From positions 744,001-808,000 of the forward strand of contig NZ_CP040882.1 in the NCBI RefSeq assembly GCF_006337085.1: a stretch of 64,000 nucleotides of DNA. Reading direction: 5' to 3'. Both the position numbers and the translations under genes were made by a program. This stretch comes from Sutterella faecalis (GTDB lineage Bacteria > Pseudomonadota > Gammaproteobacteria > Burkholderiales > Burkholderiaceae_F). Shown here piece by piece: positions 17,460 to 25,835 of the stretch (position 1 is the stretch's first letter; each line of letters begins with the position of its first letter). Below the pieces are notes generated by a model. That model was not told the origin of the DNA. It did no database searches and saw only the letters and a program-made list of their open reading frames with translations.

Positions 17460-18212
17460 ATGAAGAACCCCGAAATACTTGAAACAGTCCTTCCTCGACG
17501 GGAAACGCTTTTTGAGTTGATGAGCCGCAAAATCAGTCAAATGATTGAAGCGGGCGTCTGGAAGACGGGGGACATGCTCCCCAATGAAGCCGAGCTCGCG
17601 CAGCGCTTTAAGGTAAGTCAGGGCACCGTGAGGCGTGCGCTCAAGATCCTTACCGATCAGGGCATTCTTGTCCGCCACCAGGGGCGCGGCACCTTCGTTG
17701 CCCGTTTTGATTCGAATCCTTCGGGCATTCTCGCGCGCTACGTAAGAATGCGCCCGGACGACAAGGCGCCCAATCTCCCCATCCGAACCATTTTGCGCAT
17801 GTTTGAAATCGAAGATCCAAGCGATGAAGTCGCAGGCATCCTCAGGCTTCTTCCCGGCGAGAAGGTGATCCATATACGGCGCGTGCACTATACGGATCGC
17901 GGCCCTGTATCTTTTGACGAACACTTTCTCAACGCCGCGCTTTTTCAGAAGCTCACGGCAGAAAACATCGTCAGGCATGAGGAGCTGCTCCTCTACGCCT
18001 TCTATCAGAACGTCTGCGGCGTCACCATCCAGCGCTGCAAAAGCACCGCCAAAGCGGAAGTGCTCTCCGAAGCACGCTGCCGGCAGTATGGATTTGAATG
18101 GCCTACCGCCGTCATCTGCGAGCGGCGAGTTGCTTTCGCATTGGGCGACCACCCTGTTGAATTCCGCATTGAGGAATATGTTACCCGGGACTATCACCTT
18201 GCACTCGAATAA
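17460..18212 (+). CDS. GntR-family regulator, HutC/FarR type with UTRA domain
   Basis: Transcription regulator of about 250 residues. The N-terminal winged helix has the GntR pattern (MLPNEAELAQRFKVSQGTVRRAL, then LVRHQGRGTFVAR). The C-terminal UTRA effector domain includes KVIHIRRVHYTDRGPVSFDE and the closing EYVTRDYHLALE. The ATG at 17460 is chosen because GAGGA stands 8-9 bases upstream; an in-frame ATG at 17388 would overlap the abgA terminator. It probably binds the GTCCGATATCGGAC sites upstream and responds to a metabolite handled by abgA and the carriers. Confidence 0.87.
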   Translation: MKNPEILETVLPRRETLFELMSRKISQMIEAGVWKTGDMLPNEAELAQRFKVSQGTVRRALKILTDQGILVRHQGRGTFVARFDSNPSGILARYVRMRPDDKAPNLPIRTILRMFEIEDPSDEVAGILRLLPGEKVIHIRRVHYTDRGPVSFDEHFLNAALFQKLTAENIVRHEELLLYAFYQNVCGVTIQRCKSTAKAEVLSEARCRQYGFEWPTAVICERRVAFALGDHPVEFRIEEYVTRDYHLALE

Positions 18213-18345
18213 CCCAGACGCACTTTCAATAGCCTTTAAGCCTCAGACAACCGCTTCGTGAGAGAATCTCGGCAACTCCGGAGCGAGCTTGAGGACATTC
18301 CGTCTTCTGCTCCTCCATAACGTTTTGTTTTTGCAGAATTTCATC

Positions 18346-18774
18346 ATGATGAAGAAAATCAGCGCCGCCTGTGCGGCGGCCGCCCTTTCCGTCGGCATCG
18401 CCGGGAATGCGCAGGCGCTTGAACCCGTGAACCCCCAGCCCGCGGTTCCTCTCACCTATTCGAACCCCGCCTACGCGAAGGTTGCCCCGGCTGAAGCCAG
18501 GAAGATGATTGAAGCCGGCGTCACCGTCGTCGACGTCCGCGAACCCGACGAATTCGCCTCCGGCCACATTCAGGGCTCTGTCAACGTGCCGCTCTCGACC
18601 TTCACGCCCGGCATGCGCCTCAAGGCGATTCCGAATGTCGACGACAAGGTTCTCGTGATCTGCCGCTCGGGCGTTCGCGCTGAAAAAGCCTCGCGCATCC
18701 TCGTCGAATCGGGCTACAAGCACGTCTACAACATGTACGGCACGAGCCAGTGGCCGTACGGTCTTGTGCGCTGA
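18346..18774 (+). CDS. exported rhodanese-domain protein
   Basis: Periplasmic protein of about 142 residues. A signal peptide (MMKKISAACAAAALSVGIAG, cleavage near AQA) is followed by a single rhodanese domain: VVDVREPDEFASGHIQGSVN and the active-site loop CRSGVRAEK with the catalytic cysteine. It may handle sulfur or thiol groups outside the cytoplasm; the substrate cannot be told. Start taken at 18346; an adjacent ATG at 18349 is equally good. Single gene with its own terminator. Confidence 0.85.
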   Translation: MMKKISAACAAAALSVGIAGNAQALEPVNPQPAVPLTYSNPAYAKVAPAEARKMIEAGVTVVDVREPDEFASGHIQGSVNVPLSTFTPGMRLKAIPNVDDKVLVICRSGVRAEKASRILVESGYKHVYNMYGTSQWPYGLVR

Positions 18775-18800
18775 TCGCGCCTGACGCTGTTGACCACTGC

Positions 18801-18840
18801 GAAACCCGACAGAGCCTTCATAAAACTCTGCCGGGTTTTT
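18801..18840. terminator. terminator between the rhodanese and RND pump genes
   Basis: Stem AAACCCGACAGAG with CTCTGCCGGGTTT (one mismatch), ending in GGGTTTTT, between convergent genes. Confidence 0.85.
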
Positions 18841-18881
18841 CTTTGCCTGCGGGGCCGCCCCCGCTTTTAGGGGTTTCGGGT

Positions 18882-21800
18882 CTACTTTTTCCTGAGGCGC
18901 GTCATCAGGCGCTCAAGGAATGCATAGAAAACGGGCGTGAAGAAGATCCCGGCAACGCTCGCGAGGAGCATTCCGGAAAAGGTAGTCACGCCGATCGCCT
19001 CGCGGCTCCCCGATCCCGCACCCGTTGCAAACACCATCGGGAGGACGCCGAAGATGAAGGACCAGGCGGTCATCATGACGGCGCGGAAGCGCTGCGATGC
19101 GCCCGCAAGCGCGGCCTCATCGGCTGAGAGCCCGGACTCGCGCTTCACCTTGGAAAATTCCACCATCAGAATGGCGCTCTTTGCCGAAAGCCCGATCAGC
19201 ATGACGAGCCCGAGCTGCGCGTAGATGCTGAGGTCGAGCCCGGCGACCTTGAGCCCGAGAAGCCCGCCCGCGAGCGCAAAGACGACGGAGAGCATCACGG
19301 AAACCGGCATCATCCAGCTCTCGTACTGCGCCACGAGAAAGAGATAGGCAAAAAGGAGCGCGAGCCCCGTAAAGAGCACAATGCGGCCCTGATTTTCAAC
19401 CTGCTGCCGGCTCAGACCCGTCCATTCGATCGTGTAGCCCTCGGGGAGTTTGAGCGACTCGATGACGGAGAAGACTTCGCCTTCGCTCGCGCCCTCTGCC
19501 GTCTGCACGTTCATCGAGGCCGAGCTCATCTTGTTGAAGCGCGAAAGCTCCCGCGCGCCCGTTTCGTAGGAGACCGACCCGATAGCGGAGAGCGGAACGA
19601 GATGGCCCGATGAATTGACGACCGATATTTCCTCAATATCCCGGGCATTGGCGCGGTAGCCGGGCTCGGCCTGCATGATGACTTCATAGTTGCTGTTCTT
19701 CATGGTGAAGTCATTGATGTAGTAGGACGCAAGCGCGTTCTGGAGCGCCGAATAGGCGTCCTTTGCCGAGAAGTTCGGCCTTCGCCCGGTCGAGCGTGAA
19801 GCGCAGCTGCACCGTGTCCGCGCGGAAGCTCGACATGGCGGAGCGCACCGCGCCAGACTTTGCAAGCTCGTCGGCGATGCTCTGCGCCGTCCGGGCGAGC
19901 TCCGCAGGAGTCGTGCCCGACGTCGAGCAGAGCTCGAAGGAGACGCCGCCCATGGCGCCCAAACCCATGATCGCGGGCGGCGCAAAAGGCGTGACTTCGG
20001 CTGCAGCCATGTCCTCGGTCGCCGTACGGATCTTCGTCATGATGCTGTCGATCGAGCGTTCGGGTTCCGTGCGCTTATCCCAGCTCTCAAGATCCGCGAT
20101 GCACATGGCCGCGTTTTCGCCCGAACCGCTCATCATGCTCATCCCGGAAATCGTCATGGTGGAGCGCACGCCGGGAATAGCCGCAATCTTCTCGCGCATC
20201 TCGGTCATGGCGGCTTCGGTGCGGCTCTGTGCGGCTCCCGGAGCGAGCTCCATATTGACCATCACGACGCCCTTGTCTTCGGCCGGGAGAAATGATGCCG
20301 GGAGGCTCCGATAGAGGAACCAGACGCCCGCGCAGACACCGGCAAAGATAAGGAGCGAGAGCGTCATGTGCTTCAGAAGAGCGCCCGCGCCTCCGAGATA
20401 CCGATCCCGGAGCCATCCAAGCCCGGATTCGGCCGCCCTGAGAAGGAACCCGCCCGAGCCCGCCTCGCGCCGGCGAAGGATGAGGCCGCAGAGCGCCGGC
20501 GAGAGCGTGAGGGCGACGACGGTCGAGAGCGTGAGCGCAATGCACATGCTCGCCGCGAACTGCTTGTAGATTTCGCCGGTCATGCCCGAATAGAAGAGGA
20601 GCGGCGCATAGCAGGCGATCGTGACGAGCGTGGTCGCAATGACCGCGCCTGTAATTTCTCCCATGCTCTTCTTCGCAGCTTCCCGGGGCTCGAGCCCTTC
20701 GTCAATCAGGCGCTGCGTGTTTTCAACCACCACAATGGCGTCGTCGACGAGCGATCCGATCACCAGAATGAGGCCGAACATCGTGAGCGTGTTGATTGAA
20801 AATCCAAGGAGATAGAGGCCCGCGAAGGCGCCGAGAAGCGACACCGGAATGGCGGATGCGGGAACGAGCGTCGCCCGCCAGTCGCCTAGGAAGAGCCAGG
20901 TGACGCCCACCACGAGCGCAAGCGCCGCGATGAGCGTGGTCGCCATTTCCTCCATCGACACCTGGATGAATTCCGTGGGGTCGTAGCCGAAGACGTAGGA
21001 GACGCCTTCGGGGAACCTCGGCTTCCAGCGCTCGAGCTCCGCCTTCACGCGGTTCATGGTGGAGAGCGCATTGGCGTCGGGGGCCCGGTAGAGCCCGAGG
21101 CCCACGGACTCCTCGCCGTTATGCATGACCTTGCCCGAGTAGGATTCGCTGCCGAGCTCAACCCGGGCCACATCTCTCAGGAGCACCTGCCTTCCCTTCT
21201 CCGGATCCGATCGGACGACGATGTTTTCGAATTCATCGACGGTTTTGAGGCGCCCGGTGACGTTCAACTTGTAATAAATCCAGGGGCTCGCGCCTTCGGC
21301 GCCGACGGAACCCGCTGCACCGGCGAGATTCTGCGCTTCAACCGCGGCCTTCACGTCGTCGGCCGAGAGCCCGAGCCCCGCAAGACGCAGGGGGTCGAGC
21401 CAGATTCTCATCGCGCTCCAGCGGTTCGACATGAGTTCCGCGGACGACACGCCTTCCACGCGGGCGAGCGCGTCTTTCAACGTATCGTTCACGTAATTGA
21501 CGAGGTCGGACTGGGAGAGCTTCGTGCCGTCCGTCACGAAGGCGATCATGCCAAGGTTGTCGTCGCCTCTTTTCTCCACGCGGATCCCGCTTCGCGTGAC
21601 TTCTGAGGGGAGCTGCGCCTCGGCACGCTTCACCGCATTCTGGAGGTTGACGAGCGCAATGTCAGTATCCGTTCCCGTCCTGAAGGTCACCGAACAGCTG
21701 TAGGAGCCGTCGTTCGAGCTCGTCGACGAGAAATAAAGCAGATCGTCGATGCCGTTGATTTCATCCTCAATCGGCATCCCGACCGTCTGCTCGACGACAT

Positions 21801-21972
21801 CCGCGCTCGCGCCCGTATAGCTCGCGGAAACAAAGAGCGAGGGCGGCGCAATGTTGGGATACTCCTCTACGGGGAGATTCATGAGACCGATGAGACCGGC
21901 AAGCGTGATGATGATGTTGAGGACTGCCGCGAGCCTCGGCCTGAGAATGAAGATTCGCGAGAGCATCGTCAC
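18882..21972 (-). pseudogene. RND multidrug efflux pump (AcrB/MexB type), frameshifted
   Basis: Inner-membrane proton-driven pump split over two frames: 19711-21972 (753 residues, N-terminal) and 18882-19985 (C-terminal part). Together they would give about 1030 residues, close to AcrB (1049). The proton-relay helix GSLVDDAIVVVENTQRL is intact near 400. The break is around 19765-19785: one frame reads DRAKAELLGKGRLFG and stops, the other resumes with SAKDAYSALQNALASYYIND. Re-inserting 8 bases would restore ELLGVSAKDAY, the normal family motif. As read, no functional pump is made. Confidence 0.85.
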
Positions 21973-23117
21973 TCTCCTTCGACAATCCGCACGGGCTCGC
22001 CTTCGCGGGGCTTATGCGTGCCATCCGTAATGACGGTTTCTCCCGCCCGGAGTCCGGAAGCAATAATCGCGGCGGATTCCGTCGTGCTCTCGACCTCTAT
22101 CCGGCGCTTTTCCGCGCGGTTCTCTGCGGATATCACCCACAACCAGGCGCCTTTTTCGTCATGCATCACTGCGGAAGGAAGAACGCCAATCGCTCCGCCC
22201 TGCGATCTGCGATGAAGCTCGACGGCGACGGTGCTCCCCGGTATCAGCGCCTCGTCAGGATTTGCGACCTTGGCATAAACATCGAGCGTATCGGTATCCG
22301 CGCCCGCACTGTTGTCGGTGAAGGCGATGCGCGCGGGCGTTTCGAGCTTCGCTCCGTCAGCGCGCTCAATCTCTGCAGACCCTTCCTCGCGGAGCTTTTC
22401 GACAGACCCGAAAACGGAAGCAACATCCTTCATGGAGACGGCAAACCGCACGCGCACGGGATCGGTTACGACCACGGTCGTGAGGGCTCCCGAAGAAGAC
22501 GACACCCAGCTCCCGACCGGGAAGGCGGCCACGCCCGCACGCCCGTCCGAGGGTGCTGAGATCACCGTGTGCTTCAGATCATCTTCGGCGAGCGCCACAT
22601 CAGCTTCGGCCGCAAGAAGCGCGGCCTCCGCAGTCTTTGCCGTCCGTACCGCCGCGTCATAGGCGTCGCGGCTCTCGGCATTCTGCTCCCAGAGCTTTTT
22701 GACGCGATCAAGCGACCGCTTTGCATACTCTAGCTCGGCCTCCGCCTCCTTTCTTGCACCTTCGGCGCTCTTCACCGCCGCTTCATAGCGCACCGGGTCG
22801 AGCCGGAAAAGCACGTCTCCCTTCTTCACACGCCCGCCCTCGGCAAAAGGCGCTTCGACAATCTCGCCCGAGACGCGGGACGTAATGCTCACGACCGCCG
22901 GTGAAAGTATCCGCGCGGAGTACCGCCGCCCGGGGAGAACGTCGACGGCAAAAACTTTTCCCGCGGCGACGGACGGCGCCTTCATTGCCATTCCCGGGGC
23001 ACCAGAGGGTTCGCCGGGAGAAGCGGCAAAAGCGCCCGGAACGAGGAAGCCGAAGCAGAGAACGCCCGAAAAGAGTCCCGGAACAAAGCGCGAAAGATAA
23101 GCGTGCGTTTTCATCAT
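21969..23117 (-). CDS. RND periplasmic adaptor (membrane fusion protein, AcrA type)
   Basis: Links the RND pump to an outer-membrane channel, 382 residues. Signal-like N-terminus, lipoyl/barrel-sandwich halves (SRVSGEIVEAPFAEGGRVKKG and HTVISAPSDGRAGVAA) flanking an alpha-helical hairpin rich in Ala/Glu (about 110-170), then the beta-barrel and membrane-proximal domains. It overlaps the pump gene and the MarR gene by 4 bp each, so the three are translationally coupled. It lacks a clear lipobox. No outer-membrane factor gene is in the window. Confidence 0.9.
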   Translation of the reverse strand: MMKTHAYLSRFVPGLFSGVLCFGFLVPGAFAASPGEPSGAPGMAMKAPSVAAGKVFAVDVLPGRRYSARILSPAVVSITSRVSGEIVEAPFAEGGRVKKGDVLFRLDPVRYEAAVKSAEGARKEAEAELEYAKRSLDRVKKLWEQNAESRDAYDAAVRTAKTAEAALLAAEADVALAEDDLKHTVISAPSDGRAGVAAFPVGSWVSSSSGALTTVVVTDPVRVRFAVSMKDVASVFGSVEKLREEGSAEIERADGAKLETPARIAFTDNSAGADTDTLDVYAKVANPDEALIPGSTVAVELHRRSQGGAIGVLPSAVMHDEKGAWLWVISAENRAEKRRIEVESTTESAAIIASGLRAGETVITDGTHKPREGEPVRIVEGE

Positions 23118-23602
23118 GATTCTGCAATTGAACGATTGGTCGACTTCTCAAGCTTCCCGGCAGCGCCTTCCACGACCCGCCAGAAGGCTTCGAGGTCGCT
23201 CGCCGGCATCCCTTTCGCCGCCTCCTGCCAGAGCGCAGCAAGTTCCTTCCCGGCCAAACTCTCCCGACCTTTTTCCGTAATCCGTATCGCCACCGTGCGC
23301 CGATCAGTGAGGAGCCTTTCGCGCGTGAGGAGCCCGAGCGAAGCGAGTTCTTCCACGGCTTCTGAAACCGTGGAAGGCGCGAAGCCCGTCAATTCCGCGA
23401 GATCCTTGAGACGGAATGCCCTTTTGTCTCCATCCGGCCCGCCGCTTTGCCGCGCGAGGACGGATAGAATCCGGCCCTTCGCAATGGATATGCGGCCCGA
23501 GCGCACGTCTGAAACCTGGTCCGGCGTCTCAGCGCCCCGTACAAGGAGCGCGAACGCGAGGTCGAAAAGCCGCGTGACGGGGGGAGATGAAGCGTCTGTC
23601 AT
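23114..23602 (-). CDS. MarR-family regulator of the RND operon
   Basis: Winged-helix repressor of 162 residues. MarR core: LKDLAELTGFAPSTVSEAVEEL (recognition helix near 78-95) and a wing, LTRERLLTDRRTVAIRITEKG. First gene of the RND operon, overlapping the adaptor by 4 bp; such regulators usually repress their own operon and are released by the pump substrates. Confidence 0.9.
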   Translation of the reverse strand: MTDASSPPVTRLFDLAFALLVRGAETPDQVSDVRSGRISIAKGRILSVLARQSGGPDGDKRAFRLKDLAELTGFAPSTVSEAVEELASLGLLTRERLLTDRRTVAIRITEKGRESLAGKELAALWQEAAKGMPASDLEAFWRVVEGAAGKLEKSTNRSIAES

Positions 23603-23607
23603 GAAAA

Positions 23608-23636
23608 TTCGGATTCAAAATAATTCGTATTCCGAA
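23608..23636. promoter_or_regulatory. possible MarR operator
   Basis: Inverted TTCGGA (23608-23613) and TCCGAA (23631-23636) with repeated ATTCG between them, directly upstream of the marR start at 23602. Confidence 0.4.
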
Positions 23637-23710
23637 ATATTATTCGCTGAGCTTCTCTCTCATGCCTTCAAATCATTTCAAAATGTGTTTCCCCGAACCG
23701 GAAAAAACGC

Positions 23711-24241
23711 TCAGATCACGACGCCCTCAATCCCGAGAAGCATGCGCTTGGCTTCAAACCCCCCGCCGTAGCCTGTGATGGACCCGTCCTTCCCGATCAC
23801 GCGGTGACAGGGAACGATGATTGAAAAGGGATTTTCGCCCACGGCCACCCCTACGGCGCGCACGGCCTTCGGGCGCCCGATCCTGCGGGCGAGTTCGCCG
23901 TAGCTCACCGTTCCGCCCCAGGGAATGTCGAGAAGCGCGTTCCAGACATCCTTCTGAAAATCAGTGCCGAGAAAGAGAAGCGGAAGGTCGAACGTGCGGC
24001 GCTTCCCTTCCCAGTATTCCCGAAGCTCCGCTTCCGTACGGTCGAGGAGCGGGTCGGGGCGGGCTTCATAGGGGCCCTTCAGGAATCGATCAAGCCGCTT
24101 CTGAACGGTCGCGCGATGCCAGCCCGACTCCCAGTCGCAGAAGGCGAGCTTCCCTTCAACAGCGCCGAGAAGGAGCGTGCCGCAGGGGAGCGTGAATTTG
24201 CGCGTTGAAACGACGGCATTCTGAAAAAGCGGATCGACCAT
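23711..24241 (-). CDS. ogt: methylated-DNA--protein-cysteine methyltransferase
   Basis: Suicide DNA-repair protein that takes alkyl groups from O6-alkylguanine, 176 residues. The acceptor motif IVPCHRVIG (Cys near 140) and the helix-turn-helix block TVSYGELARRIGRPKAVRAVG are intact, followed by the GYGGGFEAKRMLLGIEG tail. Length matches Ogt. Stands alone upstream of marR, same direction. Confidence 0.93.
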   Translation of the reverse strand: MVDPLFQNAVVSTRKFTLPCGTLLLGAVEGKLAFCDWESGWHRATVQKRLDRFLKGPYEARPDPLLDRTEAELREYWEGKRRTFDLPLLFLGTDFQKDVWNALLDIPWGGTVSYGELARRIGRPKAVRAVGVAVGENPFSIIVPCHRVIGKDGSITGYGGGFEAKRMLLGIEGVVI

Positions 24242-24450
24242 GAGAAAACTCCCGGAAAGTGCTGAACGCGGCAGACTGTTCCGAAATCATACGCGAACAA
24301 TTCAATGGGTCTTCTCCTAGAGGAAAAAGCGGAGCTGAGAGGATGTGGATCAGCTTCCGTGCCGGCCGTCTTCTGCCCCTCTCCTCACAGAGGCCCATAA
24401 TGGATGCACCGGAAATTCTGATTTCTTTTTCTCGAAGGAGCTTTCCCCAG

Positions 24451-25638
24451 ATGCCACGCACGCTTGAAGCGCTTCTCGGCCGCGAGGATGCCGAGCGCAT
24501 TATTGAATTCCGCCGCGATCTTCACCGCCATCCGGAAATCGGCATGGATACCGCCCGGACGGCAGAAAAGCTCGAGGCCTTCCTCTCGACCTTCCCTGTC
24601 GACCGCGTGGAGCGCGTTGAAAAGAACGGCGTCGTCGCGCTCATCAAGGGCAGAGCGGAGGGTCCCATGATCGGGCTTCGCGGCGACACGGACGCGCTTC
24701 CCATTCAGGACGAAACAAAGAATCCCTGGACGAGCGAAGTCGAAAAATGCGCGCACCTCTGCGGCCACGACGGCCATACGGCAGGGGCTCTCGCAACCGC
24801 GCTCTATTTGTCGAAGCACCGCAATTTTGCGGGGTCCGTCGCCGTCATCTTCCAGCCGGGCGAAGAAGGCTGGGCGGGAGCCGACCTCATGATCAAGGAC
24901 GGCCTCTTCAAGCGCTTCCTCTGCAAAGAGGTCTACGCCATTCACGGCGACCCCTCGCATGATATCGGCACCATTCTCCTTCAGCCCGGCCCCATGACGG
25001 CGTCGGTCGACATCGCCTACATGACGGTCGAGGGCCGGGGCGGCCACGGCGCCCGTCCGCAGGAAGCGATCGACCCGATGCCGGCGGCCGCTGAACTCAT
25101 CCTCACGCTCCAGACGATCGTCTCGCGCCGCGTCGACCCCAACGACTCCGCCGTCGTCTCCTGCTGCTACGTGCATGCGGGCGACCCGCTCGCCCCCACG
25201 GTCATTCCGCAGCGCGTGGAGCTCTCCGCCACGATCCGCACGTTCGACGGGAAGGTGCGCGATCTCATTGAAAAGCGCTTCAACGAAATCACCTCCGGCA
25301 TCGGCACCACCTTCGGGGGCGTCGTGAAGCTCGACTACCAGAGGCGCTATCCGCCGCAGATCAATGATGAAAAGCTTTCGCTCGCGGCAATCGACGCTTT
25401 GAAGCCCGTCTTCGGAGCCGGAAACGTCATCACGAACGCCAGGCCCTCGATGGGCGGCGAAGACTTTGCCTTCATGAGCGAAGCCGTTCCCGGGGTCTAC
25501 ATGAAGGTGGGCCTGAGAGACGAGGGGCACCAGGCGGCGCTCCACAATCCGGGGTTCGACTTCAACGACCTCGCGCTTGCGAACTCCGTCGAAGCCTTCC
25601 GCGCGATTGTTGAGGCGCGGCTCCCGCTCAAAGACTAA
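24451..25638 (+). CDS. M20D amidohydrolase/aminoacylase (hippurate-hydrolase type)
   Basis: Metal-dependent amidohydrolase, 395 residues. Conserved: RRDLHRHPEIGMDT near 25, GLRGDTDALPI near 74, HLCGHDGHT near 98 (metal ligands), QPGEEGWAGA near 130 (catalytic Glu), GRGGHGARPQEAIDP near 192 and MGGEDFAFM near 345. Probably splits N-acyl amino acids. The ATG at 24451 is preferred because GAAGGAG lies 10 bases upstream; in-frame readings from 24259 or 24402 lack a good site. Its terminator has been split by an IS. Confidence 0.9.
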   Translation: MPRTLEALLGREDAERIIEFRRDLHRHPEIGMDTARTAEKLEAFLSTFPVDRVERVEKNGVVALIKGRAEGPMIGLRGDTDALPIQDETKNPWTSEVEKCAHLCGHDGHTAGALATALYLSKHRNFAGSVAVIFQPGEEGWAGADLMIKDGLFKRFLCKEVYAIHGDPSHDIGTILLQPGPMTASVDIAYMTVEGRGGHGARPQEAIDPMPAAAELILTLQTIVSRRVDPNDSAVVSCCYVHAGDPLAPTVIPQRVELSATIRTFDGKVRDLIEKRFNEITSGIGTTFGGVVKLDYQRRYPPQINDEKLSLAAIDALKPVFGAGNVITNARPSMGGEDFAFMSEAVPGVYMKVGLRDEGHQAALHNPGFDFNDLALANSVEAFRAIVEARLPLKD

Positions 25639-25678
25639 TTTCACCCTGTCTTCAAGGAAAAGGCGCTCGCGGAACGAT

Positions 25679-25684
25679 TCCGGA
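25679..25684. repeat. target-site duplication TCCGGA, left copy
   Basis: TCCGGA at 25679-25684 and again at 27775-27780 directly flank the IS termini. The target is itself a palindrome and lies in the loop-proximal part of a former terminator hairpin. Confidence 0.75.
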
Positions 25685-25752
25685 CCCAAACTCCCGGCCT
25701 CTAGCACCATCGGGTATTGACTCAAGTTAAAAGGTGCCAAAACTTTCTTTTT

Positions 25753-25796
25753 AATCCCGTGTTTTCTATAAAAAATGAAAACGCGGGATTTATTTT
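25753..25796 (+). terminator. terminator-like hairpin inside the IS left end
   Basis: Stem AATCCCG(T)GTTTTC (25753-25766) with GAAAAC(G)CGGGATT (25777-25790), followed by TATTTT. It would stop transcription entering the IS from the M20 gene, a common protection of transposase genes. A second hairpin, ACTCTATTTTAGAGT, lies just upstream of the transposase start. Confidence 0.65.
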
Positions 25797-25835
25797 GGCA
25801 GTATAATAGCTCTACTCTATTTTAGAGTTGGTGCT

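Noticed and set aside
25679..25696. 18-bp inverted repeat TCCGGACCC... as the full IS terminus
   Set aside because: The outer six bases are a palindromic direct duplication of the target; excision of one copy restores the terminator hairpin, so the IS more likely begins at CCCAAAC.
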